Positions 16,944 through 26,940 of a DNA stretch of 64,000 nt are shown in pieces. How positions within the stretch are numbered: the stretch's first letter is position 1; each line of letters begins with the position of its first letter. The notes beneath the pieces were generated by a model. It had not been told where the DNA came from. It did no database searches and worked only from the letters and a program-made list of their open reading frames with translations. The DNA is from Gracilibacillus kekensis. Its GTDB lineage: Bacteria; Bacillota; Bacilli; Bacillales; Amphibacillaceae. The position numbers and the translations under genes were made by a program. Location of the stretch: assembly GCF_900143085.1 (NCBI RefSeq), contig NZ_FRCZ01000001.1:558001-622000 (forward strand), written 5' to 3'.

Positions 16944-18770
16944 TTAGTCCAAAAATTTCATTATTTCTTTAACTACATAATCTGTAGCTTCTTCTAATGA
17001 ATATTCACTTGTATCGATTTCAATCTCTGGATTTTCTGGTTGTTCATATGGACTGGAAATACCCGTGAAGTTTGGAATCTCACCTAGACGAGCTTTCTTG
17101 TATAACCCTTTTACATCACGTTGCTCACATACTTCTAGTGGCGTACTCACAAAAATCTCGACATAGGAATCCCCAATAATTTCACGAGCATTTTGTCGGT
17201 CACTTTCATATGGTGAAATGAAAGAGGTTATTGCAACAAGACCTGCATCATTCATTAATTTACCAACCTCTGCAATACGACGGATATTCTCGACACGATC
17301 TTGTTCTTTAAAGCCAAGGTTTTTATTCAACCCATGGCGAACATTATCGCCATCTAATAACATCGTATGATGCCCTGTTGCTACAAGGCGTTTTTCCACT
17401 TCATTCGCAAGTGTTGACTTACCAGATCCAGACAGACCAGTAAACCATAATGTTAATGGCTTTTGTCCTTTCTGTTGAGCACGTACTTCTCTTGAAATAT
17501 CTGTTTCCTGCCAAACCACATTAGTAGAACGACGCAAGGCATGTTCAATCACACCACATGCTGAAGTCATATTAGTAACCCGATCAATTAAAATAAGTCC
17601 ACCTAATGCTTCATTATTTTCAAATGTATCAAAAACCATATTCTCTGATAAAGAAATATCACATTCTACCAATTCATTTTTAAAGATTTTATCTGCCAGA
17701 ACCTCTTTACCTGTGTTAATATCAATTTTATGTTTAATCGACATCACGGTACCAGGCAACATTTTGGTTCCTACTTTGACTAAGTAGTTTCTACCTTCTA
17801 CTAATTCCGCGTCATCCATCCAAAGAATCGAAGCAGAAAACATATCGGTTACTTGTACATTTTCAGAAGTAGTAAGGACACATCCTCTGGAGACATCGAC
17901 TTCACGATCCAATTGAACTGTAACAGGCTGACCGGCCCCTGCTTCTGATACTTCATAATCTGTAACGAGGATACTTTTCACTTTTGCTCTTTCTTGACTT
18001 GGAAGCGAAATAATCTCATCGCCTTCTTTAATCTTTCCAGCTTCAATTTGTCCCTGGAAACCTCTGAAGGTGTGATTAGGACGACTTACACGCTGAACAG
18101 GCATAACAAATTCCTGTTGAGCAGCATCATCGATTACCTCAATATCTTCTAAATAAGGCAATAATGCTTTTCCGTCATACCAAAGCGTATGGTCGGATTT
18201 CTTGGTAATGTTATCTCCTTCTGTTGCAGATACAGGGATAACTTGAATACTTTCCAAATTAAAACCATAAGTCATCTGTTGGAAGTCATGTTTAATCTCT
18301 TCAAAACGTTTTTGATCATAACCTACCAAATCCATTTTATTAACGGCTAGGACAATATGTTTAATTCCCATTAAAGCACAAATACGCGCATGTCGTTTTG
18401 TTTGGCTGATTACACCTTTTGTCGCATCCACCAAGATTACCGCTAAATCAGCGAAGGATGCTCCTACTGCCATATTACGTGTATATTCTTCATGCCCTGG
18501 CGTATCAGCAACAATAAAAGAACGATTGTCTGTTGTAAAGTAACGATAAGCTACATCAATGGTAATCCCTTGTTCACGTTCAGCCATTAAACCATCTAGT
18601 AAAAGAGAATAATCAATTTCCCCACCACGGCTACCAACCTTTGAATCTAGTTCTAAGGCTTTTTCCTGATCGGCAAATAATAGCTTAGCATCATACAGCA
18701 TATGACCAATTAAAGTTGATTTTCCGTCATCGACACTACCACATGTAATAAACTTCAATAAACCCTTCAT
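16944..18770 (-). CDS. cysNC: CysN-CysC fusion: sulfate adenylyltransferase GTPase subunit plus APS kinase
   Basis: With CysD it makes adenylylsulfate from ATP and sulfate, driven by GTP hydrolysis; its C-terminal kinase then phosphorylates it to PAPS. The protein has 608 residues. The GTPase P-loop GSVDDGKST is at 11-19, DTPGH at 89-93, and NKMD follows. The second P-loop GLSGSGKST at 445-453 opens the APS kinase, with Ser519 in FISPYESDR. The start at 18770 lies 1 nt after cysD. The NodQ-like fusion is typical of proteobacterial sulfation and assimilation systems; Bacillus subtilis assimilates sulfate with a different, single-chain Sat enzyme. Confidence 0.93.
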   Translation of the reverse strand: MKGLLKFITCGSVDDGKSTLIGHMLYDAKLLFADQEKALELDSKVGSRGGEIDYSLLLDGLMAEREQGITIDVAYRYFTTDNRSFIVADTPGHEEYTRNMAVGASFADLAVILVDATKGVISQTKRHARICALMGIKHIVLAVNKMDLVGYDQKRFEEIKHDFQQMTYGFNLESIQVIPVSATEGDNITKKSDHTLWYDGKALLPYLEDIEVIDDAAQQEFVMPVQRVSRPNHTFRGFQGQIEAGKIKEGDEIISLPSQERAKVKSILVTDYEVSEAGAGQPVTVQLDREVDVSRGCVLTTSENVQVTDMFSASILWMDDAELVEGRNYLVKVGTKMLPGTVMSIKHKIDINTGKEVLADKIFKNELVECDISLSENMVFDTFENNEALGGLILIDRVTNMTSACGVIEHALRRSTNVVWQETDISREVRAQQKGQKPLTLWFTGLSGSGKSTLANEVEKRLVATGHHTMLLDGDNVRHGLNKNLGFKEQDRVENIRRIAEVGKLMNDAGLVAITSFISPYESDRQNAREIIGDSYVEIFVSTPLEVCEQRDVKGLYKKARLGEIPNFTGISSPYEQPENPEIEIDTSEYSLEEATDYVVKEIMKFLD

Positions 18771-18771
18771 T

Positions 18772-19671
18772 CTAGAAATACCCCTCTCTCTTACGACGTT
18801 CCATACTACCAGCAGCCTCCTGATCAATTACACGGCTTGTCCGTTCAGAAGAAACCGCACCTAACGTTTCTTCAATAATATCATCTAACGTATCTGCCTC
18901 TGATTCGACACCACCAGTAAGAGGGTAACAACCTAATGTACGAAAGCGAACTTTCTTATATTGAATTTCTTCACCAGGTTCTAACTTCAAACGATCATCA
19001 TCCACCATGACAATATTGCCATCACGTTCCACGATTGGACGCTCTTTCGCAAAATATAATGGCACAATATCAATTTCTTCCTGACGGATATACTGCCAAA
19101 TATCTTTTTCCGTCCAGTTAGAAAGAGGAAATACACGCATGCTTTCGCCTTTATTAATTTTGGTATTGTAAAGCTTCCACATTTCAGGCTTCTGATTCTT
19201 AGGATCCCATGCATGGTTCTTATTACGGAAAGAGAAAACTCTTTCTTTCGCACGTGACTTTTCCTCGTCACGTCGTCCTCCACCAAATGCAGCATCAAAA
19301 CCATATTTATCAAGACCCTGCTTAAGAGCCTGAGTCTTCATAATATCAGTGTAGCTTGCCCCATGATCAAATGGATTAATGCCTTGATCTATACCTTCTT
19401 GATTAGAATGTTCAATCATTTCAATACCTAATTCTTTTGCTTTACGATCACGGAAATCGATCATTTCTTTAAACTTCCATGTTGTATTAATATGCATGAA
19501 AGGAAACGGAGGTTTCTCCGGATAAAAAGCTTTCATTGCAAGATGTAGCATGACAGAACTGTCTTTACCAATGGAATATAGCATAACTGGATTTTCACAT
19601 TCTGCGGCTACTTCGCGGATTATGTAGATTGCTTCGGCCTCGAGTTGGTCGAGGTGTGATAATTTTTTCAT
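18772..19671 (-). CDS. cysD: Sulfate adenylyltransferase subunit 2 (ATP pyrophosphatase)
   Basis: Catalytic PP-loop subunit of heterodimeric ATP sulfurylase. SIGKDSS at 33-39 is the pyrophosphate loop; [16 protein letters not shown] and the C-terminal LGCYPLTGG are characteristic. The 299-residue length is standard. It is translated just before cysNC, which starts 1 nt after its stop. AAAGGAG precedes the ATG. The 160-nt gap upstream may hold its promoter, but I found no convincing -35. Confidence 0.93.
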   Translation of the reverse strand: MKKLSHLDQLEAEAIYIIREVAAECENPVMLYSIGKDSSVMLHLAMKAFYPEKPPFPFMHINTTWKFKEMIDFRDRKAKELGIEMIEHSNQEGIDQGINPFDHGASYTDIMKTQALKQGLDKYGFDAAFGGGRRDEEKSRAKERVFSFRNKNHAWDPKNQKPEMWKLYNTKINKGESMRVFPLSNWTEKDIWQYIRQEEIDIVPLYFAKERPIVERDGNIVMVDDDRLKLEPGEEIQYKKVRFRTLGCYPLTGGVESEADTLDDIIEETLGAVSSERTSRVIDQEAAGSMERRKREGYF

Positions 19672-19832
19672 AACTAATTTCTCCTTTCGTATTTTGAATT
19701 ATAATAAACAATAAATTGCTCTAGTTATTATTATTTAATTTCATTCATCACCAAATAATAGTAAATTTTTGAGATGTTAAGTAAATTCTAGTTGAATCTC
19801 AATATAGTGTTTAAATGGATGTTATTAATGCT

Positions 19833-20702
19833 TCATTTTTTCCAGACTGATAGATCTCTCTTTAAGATTTTTTCAACTTTTTTAATATCATCAGAATATC
19901 TATGTATTAAATACTTTCTAGTTGTATCAGAAATTTTATCGTAAGAGCTTGTCATGTTTTTTTTTAAAATTAAGCTCTTGATTTTTTTCCTAAAGGGCGA
20001 AGGTAATACTATTTTTAATATACTTTTTACCGGGTGATATTGTACTAAAAAACTTTGTAATTTATAGCTTATCGGTTTATTACTTACATTATAAACCCTA
20101 ATTTTATCAATATTTATATCTTTTACATTTAGATAAGCAAATATTTCTTTTAGGACTTTAATTGGCGTCTCTTTAAATTCTTCAAATATAATAATCTTCA
20201 CATTTTCAGGTCCAAAGACATTTAAGTAATTTTTAATTTGTCGATAATAAAGCCCACCTTCAAAATAATGATAACCATAAGGCATGCCTTTATAAATACG
20301 CTCTTTTTCTAGTTCTAATCCCTTTTCAAAAGTATTTGTCTCAAATCCATCACGAACTTGATGTCTATACATCGAATAAGCACGATCTACAGGATTTCGT
20401 AATAAAATAATTATTTTACCATTTGGATTAAATTTCTTTATATCCATTGCTGCTTTCTCAGAATATAGATATGAAGTAGAGGCTTCTCCAATTACAGAAT
20501 TTTCTGGCGCGTGGCAAAAAAGCTTGTAATATGCTTCTTTATTGTCAACAAAAATTTCAGAAGGTTTCTTATCCCCAAAAAAATGTGGTTCTTTATTTTC
20601 GGGTAAGTATATAGTTGGATGTTTTTTTAAATACTCATATAATGAAGTTGTACCAGATTTTGCAGCGCCTACTATAAAGAAATCGGGCTTTCTTTTTTTC
20701 AT
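19833..20702 (-). CDS. PAPS-dependent sulfotransferase, heparan-sulfate type
   Basis: A 289-residue cytoplasmic sulfotransferase. The 5'-phosphosulfate loop VGAAKSGTTS is at 11-20 and the 3'-phosphate motif RNPVDRAYSMY starts at Arg102 with Ser110. The segment KEPHFFG after the loop is also found in bacterial and animal carbohydrate sulfotransferases. It would move sulfate from PAPS to a sugar hydroxyl or amine of the polysaccharide repeat unit. It lies 161 nt upstream of cysD, on the same strand. The acceptor is unknown. Confidence 0.88.
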   Translation of the reverse strand: MKKRKPDFFIVGAAKSGTTSLYEYLKKHPTIYLPENKEPHFFGDKKPSEIFVDNKEAYYKLFCHAPENSVIGEASTSYLYSEKAAMDIKKFNPNGKIIILLRNPVDRAYSMYRHQVRDGFETNTFEKGLELEKERIYKGMPYGYHYFEGGLYYRQIKNYLNVFGPENVKIIIFEEFKETPIKVLKEIFAYLNVKDINIDKIRVYNVSNKPISYKLQSFLVQYHPVKSILKIVLPSPFRKKIKSLILKKNMTSSYDKISDTTRKYLIHRYSDDIKKVEKILKRDLSVWKK

Positions 20703-20731
20703 TCGAAAAATCCTTTCATTTAACTTATCTG

Positions 20732-21526
20732 CTATCTTAACCAGTAATTCTTAAAGTTATCTATTTCATCATTTGTGTAAAAATGCCTCATGTAATCAGA
20801 ATCATATAATTCATTTATATATTCTTCTGACGGATTGAATTCACTTTTGAATCGCGAGTATAAATCCGAATACCATTTATTATATCCTGAATTTACTTTA
20901 TTTAACTTAAAACTATCCCTATCTAAAAAATTGTTTATTTCCACTTCTAATTCGTTTATCTTTTCCATTTTTATTATCATGATTTCATACTGCTTTGTAG
21001 TTATTATTTCAAATCCTTTACTTTTATTAAAAGGGTACTTATAAACATCTACACCTATAGTTTGTTTGAATTCATTATCAAACCAATCAACACCAAATCT
21101 ATGGTTAAACTTATCTAAAAACATTTGATTAAGAATACTAAAATTAATAGCATTTTCTGAACGATTATTATAAGTCCTGTTTATTTCAAATATAGGAAAG
21201 TGAATCCCTTGAAAAAACATTCCTATATTTCTGCCGATAGGTTCTCGTACAATTGATATTATTTTAATTCGTTTATTAAATGTCTTCAATAAATTTTTAA
21301 ATAAAAAGTTATATTTAAATTTATACACCAATTTGTCCTTCTTAGAAAAATAGTAATCTAATGATTTTAAATCCTTGAATTGATCTATCATAACTGGCTT
21401 TTTCAAACTGTGAATATGCTGTACATTTATTCCTAGTTCTTTTATTCCTTCTTCTATACTAGTTGACCCTACTTTACCCATTTGATATACCAATACTAAA
21501 TTTTTATATGTTTTTGAATTCAACAT
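20732..21526 (-). CDS. NKWYS-family (capsular polysaccharide) sulfotransferase-like protein
   Basis: 264 residues. An N-terminal YQMGKVGSTS (14-23) resembles a sulfotransferase 5'-phosphosulfate loop, and VREPIGRN around Arg94 resembles the 3'-phosphate site. Near the C-terminus is NKWYS, the namesake of a family called putative capsular polysaccharide synthesis proteins. It sits between the first sulfotransferase and the flippase. I infer a second sulfate-transfer activity; the family's chemistry is poorly described. Confidence 0.7.
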   Translation of the reverse strand: MLNSKTYKNLVLVYQMGKVGSTSIEEGIKELGINVQHIHSLKKPVMIDQFKDLKSLDYYFSKKDKLVYKFKYNFLFKNLLKTFNKRIKIISIVREPIGRNIGMFFQGIHFPIFEINRTYNNRSENAINFSILNQMFLDKFNHRFGVDWFDNEFKQTIGVDVYKYPFNKSKGFEIITTKQYEIMIIKMEKINELEVEINNFLDRDSFKLNKVNSGYNKWYSDLYSRFKSEFNPSEEYINELYDSDYMRHFYTNDEIDNFKNYWLR

Positions 21527-21557
21527 TTACTACCCCACCTAAAATGGATTTTTTCAT

Positions 21558-22847
21558 TTAGTTCCTAAAAGATTTGCCTTTAAATATAGTTGGATAAACA
21601 TTTAATTTTTTATATACTAAGTATGCTAAGATGAAATTCCATATTATCATACTAAGGCTAGTTGCTAACGCCGCCCCATTAATACCTAAATGGGGAATTA
21701 ATAGTACATTTAAAATCAAATTACACAAAAGAGCAAATCCTATTACCTTCGCATTCAACTTTTCATATCCCGTCATTATTAATAACTGTCCAACTGCACC
21801 AAACATTGAATTTATTAACTGTCCAACAGATAAAATTGCGATCGCAGTACCTCCTCCTGCATAATCACTACCATAAATAGAGACTAGTATATCCTCGCCC
21901 CAAAATATAAATAAAGTTGCAATTGGAAATGAAATACAAAAAATGATTCTTGCACTTGTAGTAAATGCATTTTGTAATGAAACACTATCATTTAATGTGA
22001 AGTACTTGGAGAATTTTGGTGAAAAAACAATATTTAATGCAGAAAGTCCAAATACAATCACCTCGGCCCCTCTAGTTACAACCTGATAAACACCTACTTC
22101 GTACATCGATTTCAATAAACCTATTAACAACAAGTCTAGCCTATTATTCAGAAACATCATTCCCCCTACTAATAACATAGGGATCGCTGTCTTAATCCAT
22201 TTCTTTTTCTCAAATTCAGATTTAAGATTAATAAGCTTCTTAGGTAGTAATTTAAATAAAAAAATAGTTCCAAAAATAAAAGAAATTATTAAAGCTAGTA
22301 ATTTTAATGAAAAAGTCATCGCCAAACTTATTTCGTCGGAATCAGATATTATATAATAAATTGAGTACAATAGAATAAAAACAGTTGGGTTTATAATTTT
22401 GTCTGGAATTTGACTAAATATTACACGTTCTAACCCATTTAAAATTGCTGACCGCACTGCACATAAAGCTAGTATTGGTATCATCGAAAAGCCTATATAC
22501 ATGTATAAGTTATTGGAGGTAAAAGCATTAATTAAAACTGCAATAAACATTAATGACAATGAAATTAGTAAACTGGTTGTATTTGAAAAGGAATATAGTC
22601 CTTTTAATAAAGCGTGTTTAGATTTTATTGAATACATCGAGGTATACCTAACAATCATATTTGGAAAACCATTATTTGTAGGAATAGTTAATATTGTAAT
22701 AATAGCAAAAACATAAGAATAAACACCAAACTTTTCAGGACCTAATGTTCTTGCTAATAAAACACTTATTAGAAATGAAGACACTAATCCTATTAATTTT
22801 AATATTAAACTACCTGAAATACTTTTAAATAATCTTGGCAATTTCAT
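21558..22847 (-). CDS. wzx: Wzx-type polysaccharide flippase
   Basis: A 429-residue protein with about 12 hydrophobic helices, of the MOP exporter superfamily. SGSLILKLIGLVSSFLISVL at the start and LARTLGPEKFGVYSY are typical of oligosaccharide flippases. It would move undecaprenyl-linked repeat units across the membrane. It lies within the glycosyltransferase block and is AT-rich like its neighbours. Confidence 0.85.
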   Translation of the reverse strand: MKLPRLFKSISGSLILKLIGLVSSFLISVLLARTLGPEKFGVYSYVFAIITILTIPTNNGFPNMIVRYTSMYSIKSKHALLKGLYSFSNTTSLLISLSLMFIAVLINAFTSNNLYMYIGFSMIPILALCAVRSAILNGLERVIFSQIPDKIINPTVFILLYSIYYIISDSDEISLAMTFSLKLLALIISFIFGTIFLFKLLPKKLINLKSEFEKKKWIKTAIPMLLVGGMMFLNNRLDLLLIGLLKSMYEVGVYQVVTRGAEVIVFGLSALNIVFSPKFSKYFTLNDSVSLQNAFTTSARIIFCISFPIATLFIFWGEDILVSIYGSDYAGGGTAIAILSVGQLINSMFGAVGQLLIMTGYEKLNAKVIGFALLCNLILNVLLIPHLGINGAALATSLSMIIWNFILAYLVYKKLNVYPTIFKGKSFRN

Positions 22848-22872
22848 AAATTACTCCTGTTCACATAATTTT

Positions 22873-23766
22873 TCAGTAAATATTTTTTCGGTTGTAAACA
22901 TTATTTTTCAATTTTATTATGTTTAATATTAAACTCCTAAATATTTCAGATTGCAATATGAATGTAAACAATTTTAGTATACCTCTGGATATTAATGGAT
23001 TATCATCTATTAAAGAATTCAAATTATGTTTAAGAGTGATATTCAAAACTATAAATCTTTTAATTAATCTTAAGTCTCTTTTTAAAGAAAAAATTTTAAA
23101 CTCTTTTTTTAATTTTACAATAAGTTCTAATTCAGATATATACATTTGTTCTTTATTCTTCATGGTATTCTTATCATGTATATAAACGAAAGCACCTAAA
23201 TAGTCTGTTTGATAGAATATCTTGGCATTCTGTAATGTGTAAATCCAATACTCCCAATCCTCATTATATTTCATATTAATTCGAAATTCACTTGATATTT
23301 CTTTTCTAAATATTAATGAATTGATTGTAAATATATTTTTTCTTAACAAAATCTTAGTATGATTTTTTTGCTTGTTTGCTTTTATACGATTAATAATCTT
23401 TCCGTTTTCAAAATATACCGTTCCACAATGCACTGCATCTATTGTATAATCTTTCATAAAAACTGACACAGCCTTTTGTATCTTGTCACATTTTAATACA
23501 TCATCTGCATCTAAAAATTGAACTAATTCACCAGATGCTTTATCTAAACCTAAATTTCTTGCTACTGACCTCCCTCTATTACCTGTTTTTAAATAAACTA
23601 TTCTATCTTCATTCATACTATCAATTATACTTTCCGTGCTATCGCTTGAACCATCATTTATAACTACTATTTCTATATTATTATAAGATTGATTTAAACA
23701 AGATTGAATTGTATTACGAATTGTATCTTCAGCATTATAAACTGGTATTATTATTGATACTTTCAT
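22873..23766 (-). CDS. Family 2 glycosyltransferase
   Basis: 297 residues with an N-terminal GT-A fold: VSIIIPVYNAEDTIRNTI, INDGSSDST and the metal-binding QFLDADD. The C-terminal third is lysine-rich and helical, possibly membrane-associated. AAAAGGAG precedes the ATG. Adds one sugar to the lipid-linked repeat unit; donor and linkage cannot be read from sequence. Confidence 0.85.
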   Translation of the reverse strand: MKVSIIIPVYNAEDTIRNTIQSCLNQSYNNIEIVVINDGSSDSTESIIDSMNEDRIVYLKTGNRGRSVARNLGLDKASGELVQFLDADDVLKCDKIQKAVSVFMKDYTIDAVHCGTVYFENGKIINRIKANKQKNHTKILLRKNIFTINSLIFRKEISSEFRINMKYNEDWEYWIYTLQNAKIFYQTDYLGAFVYIHDKNTMKNKEQMYISELELIVKLKKEFKIFSLKRDLRLIKRFIVLNITLKHNLNSLIDDNPLISRGILKLFTFILQSEIFRSLILNIIKLKNNVYNRKNIY

Positions 23767-23908
23767 CTTATAATTAACTCCTTTTGTTTATTATCAAACT
23801 CGATCGCATAATAATATAATTATTTTAGCAACTCTTTGATTACATTATAATAGATGGTATTTTATCCATTATATTTACATTATTTAATTGGTGATAGATA
23901 ATATCTTT

Positions 23909-25132
23909 TTATATATAACTACTTTTTCTATCCTTTTGAACATTCAAATATAATAATGGTATGAAAATGAACCAAAGAAAGTCAAATGAAGAAGAAAAAT
24001 ACGGATTTGTGCCATTGCCTATTAATATAATAAAATAAGTAATTAAAAATACTTTTGAAAAATAATCATTTTTAGTTTTCCACAACGAATAAAGTAAATA
24101 AGCATGTGCGGAAAGATATAAAAGAAATCCAATAATCCCCGCATTATACAAAATTAAATTATATGACATTTCATACGCCCATGGCGATTCATAATTTCGA
24201 ATATAATCCGTTACACCAATCCCAGCCCCACTTCCAAAAATAGGATTTTGAACAAATCCGTGCCACAAGGCTTGCGCTTGCTCAATACGAACATTATGAC
24301 CATCTTGTGAGAATGCACTAAAAAAACGTTCAATTAATTCAGTGAGTTTTATAAATCCAATTGACTGTAATCCCCAAAAGACGCATAATATCGATAATAT
24401 AAGCATAGCTATATATATATAGTTTTTTAAAGAAACTTTAGTAATTTTTTTAATTATTATTAGGAATACCGGGATTAATAACGATAACAGTAGTATTCTT
24501 CTACCACTAATTAAAATAGCAATAATAAGTAAAATTTCAGTTATTATTAAATATTTTTTTCCAATGTATGTTTCACTTCCTAATAAATACGTTACAAATG
24601 GCGCAAAAAAAATTAACATTGATAAATTGGTGTTTGTTAAATGTACGTAACCATCATGAATTCCTACATTAGATGTATAATCAAAATATATAAATAAACT
24701 TTCCGGCCACCAACCAACTTTTACCATAAAAAGCAAAATTGAATATATCGAAACGGCATTTGCTGCTATCAGTAAAGTATTAACAACCTTTTTAAATTCA
24801 GCTTTTTTATTTATATTAAGTATTAAAATAATTAGTAACATTATAAAAATTACATTTACTCTAAAAAATCCCCAGACTCCTGGATTATTATTAATCCAAC
24901 CAACGATTGAAGAATGAACAGCATATAACAGATATAAAAATGTAAAAATTAGTATTTGCTTATTATAATATATTTGTTTAACTAATATAGTTCTATAAAA
25001 TAAAATAACTAATAATAAAACAATTAATACTAGTTTAATTTCTTGACCAGTTCGTGGAATAAAAATCATTAGAAAAAGAATCGTATTAAATAAATATATA
25101 TATATTTTGTTAAACGGCTTTTTATTCCCCAT
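23909..25132 (-). CDS. wzy: Wzy-type polysaccharide polymerase (O-antigen ligase-like)
   Basis: About 407 residues with ten or more hydrophobic helices and a large extracytoplasmic loop (around NPIFGSGAGIGVTDY), the usual pattern of O-antigen polymerases and ligases. The start at 25132 overlaps the upstream glycosyltransferase stop; an alternative ATG lies at 25159. It would polymerise flipped repeat units outside the membrane. Assignment rests on topology and context. Confidence 0.75.
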   Translation of the reverse strand: MGNKKPFNKIYIYLFNTILFLMIFIPRTGQEIKLVLIVLLLVILFYRTILVKQIYYNKQILIFTFLYLLYAVHSSIVGWINNNPGVWGFFRVNVIFIMLLIILILNINKKAEFKKVVNTLLIAANAVSIYSILLFMVKVGWWPESLFIYFDYTSNVGIHDGYVHLTNTNLSMLIFFAPFVTYLLGSETYIGKKYLIITEILLIIAILISGRRILLLSLLIPVFLIIIKKITKVSLKNYIYIAMLILSILCVFWGLQSIGFIKLTELIERFFSAFSQDGHNVRIEQAQALWHGFVQNPIFGSGAGIGVTDYIRNYESPWAYEMSYNLILYNAGIIGFLLYLSAHAYLLYSLWKTKNDYFSKVFLITYFIILIGNGTNPYFSSSFDFLWFIFIPLLYLNVQKDRKSSYI

Positions 25133-25973
25133 ATTTTCCAAGTTTATTTTGTAATCCATCTTTGATACCTCTTATTATCATTTCAATATTACTTTTCTTG
25201 TTAGGGTGTAATATTAATACCTTCCAGAAGTAAAATGAAATAAAGATTTGTTTTTTTATGCAAATTATGGGTAGTGCATGAAAGAATTTTCTAAAAATGT
25301 ATATATTATTTCTAAACATATAATAATGCCTTAAAGGTCTATGGTCAGTTATCTTTATTTTTTTAGACAAGATTCTTTTAATAACTGGTTCGCCTAAATT
25401 ATGAGTCATATGTGAGTACTCAGAAGTGACTAACTTATAGCCTTGGTTTAATAATTTAAATGAAAAATCAAAATCAACACCATCGATAAATAACTTATTG
25501 TTATAGCCCCCTACATACAGTGCGTTACTTACGTATGTCAAATTACCTGATGTTATTAGATATTTTACATATTTATATCTATTAGCATTTTCTTTTTTAA
25601 AAGGTTTATAATTAGGACCAACAGAAATAACTTGACTATTTTCATTCATAATATCTAACATTCTTAACACTGCATTACTTTGAAGTGACGAATCTTGGTC
25701 CAAAGTTAGTAATAATTTATAACCTTGTTTTTGTGCAAAATCCAAGCCTTGGTTTAAAGCAAAAGCTATTCCCATATTTTTTTCATTCTCAATTATCTTT
25801 ATTTTAAATTGTTCTTGTAGTGTGAATAGAATCTGCTTTGATTCCTTTGTAGAACCATTATCAACAATTAAAATCTTTTCTACTTGGTTGGATAATGACT
25901 TTATATTTTTAATTATAAAGTCATCACAGTTGTAACTAACTATTACTGCACATATATTTTTTTTTGATAGCAT
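25122..25973 (-). CDS. Family 2 glycosyltransferase, rhamnosyltransferase-like
   Basis: 283 residues with CAVIVSYNCDD, LIVDNGST, NMGIAFALNQGLD and TLDQDS, the layout of WbbL/RfbF-type transferases that often use dTDP-rhamnose. That fits the rml genes in the same locus, but the donor is inferred. GGAGG precedes the ATG; the 3' end overlaps the polymerase gene by 11 nt. Confidence 0.8.
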   Translation of the reverse strand: MLSKKNICAVIVSYNCDDFIIKNIKSLSNQVEKILIVDNGSTKESKQILFTLQEQFKIKIIENEKNMGIAFALNQGLDFAQKQGYKLLLTLDQDSSLQSNAVLRMLDIMNENSQVISVGPNYKPFKKENANRYKYVKYLITSGNLTYVSNALYVGGYNNKLFIDGVDFDFSFKLLNQGYKLVTSEYSHMTHNLGEPVIKRILSKKIKITDHRPLRHYYMFRNNIYIFRKFFHALPIICIKKQIFISFYFWKVLILHPNKKSNIEMIIRGIKDGLQNKLGKYGE

Positions 25974-26085
25974 AGTTCCTCCAGAAAATTACTCATTCTT
26001 AATATTTATAATAGCCAAAGCACATTACCTCGATTAAAAATAAAAATGAAACACATATTTGTTTGTCAAGTGAGTAATTTAAAAG

Positions 26086-26901
26086 TCACTTGGTCATATA
26101 TTTCTTATAAATTTTATAAGACTTTTTGGTTAGTAGGTACTTCTCTTTACTCGGCATTTGACTTGTTGTTACACTTTCCAAATGTTTAACCTTCAATTTA
26201 GGATTATAAACTATCTTCCCATTTACTCTTTCTATTTGATGTGCCAGAAAAATTTCTTCCCCCCATAAAAATACAGGACATTCTAAAGTTCGATAACAAT
26301 CAAAAAAATAAGGTGTCAATATATATATGGCTCCAATGCCCGCAAAAATCTCCATCCCTTTGTCAACTTGTTTCACCTTTCTTCTACCCATAAATTTCCT
26401 TTTTACTTTCAAAATGAGCATTCCTAAATAATAATTCAGATAGTAAAAATCGTATAACAATATGTTTTTTTTGCCTATTTTGGATATCAGATGTGGATTT
26501 TGTTCATGGCCATCAATAGTCTTCACTCTAGGAGCTATTACTAAATCCTTTACGTTAAATTTCTCTTGATTCAATATCTCAAAGAAATCTTCTTCAAATA
26601 GTAAATCATTGTTTGCAATTAATACATTTTCACCTTCATAATTTTTCAGTACAAAATCTATCCCTAGATTTAATCCTCCAAAATAACCTAGATTCTCATC
26701 ACTGCGTAGAACATTGATTTTTTTGGATTTAGATCTTTCTAAACCTTTAGTATATCCGATTAATTCTTCATAGTTTTCCAATTGCGAATTATTATCCACT
26801 ATAATAATTTGCTTTATATATTTAAATTCCCTTATACTTTCTAACATTTTTCGAGTAACCTTAGCTGAATTATAATCTACTAAAATTATTGAAGTTAACA
26901 C
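26086..26901 (-). CDS. Family 2 glycosyltransferase
   Basis: 271 residues from a GTG start at 26901, chosen because GGAGG lies 8 nt upstream. SIILVDYNSAKVT, IIVDNNSQ, NLGYFGGLNLGID and ANNDLLF mark a GT-A enzyme of the WcaE/rhamnosyltransferase-like kind. A gap of 112 nt follows before the next gene. Donor sugar unknown. Confidence 0.82.
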   Translation of the reverse strand: MLTSIILVDYNSAKVTRKMLESIREFKYIKQIIIVDNNSQLENYEELIGYTKGLERSKSKKINVLRSDENLGYFGGLNLGIDFVLKNYEGENVLIANNDLLFEEDFFEILNQEKFNVKDLVIAPRVKTIDGHEQNPHLISKIGKKNILLYDFYYLNYYLGMLILKVKRKFMGRRKVKQVDKGMEIFAGIGAIYILTPYFFDCYRTLECPVFLWGEEIFLAHQIERVNGKIVYNPKLKVKHLESVTTSQMPSKEKYLLTKKSYKIYKKYMTK

Positions 26902-26940
26902 ACAATTGACCTCCACTAAAATAAATTTCAGAATAATTAC

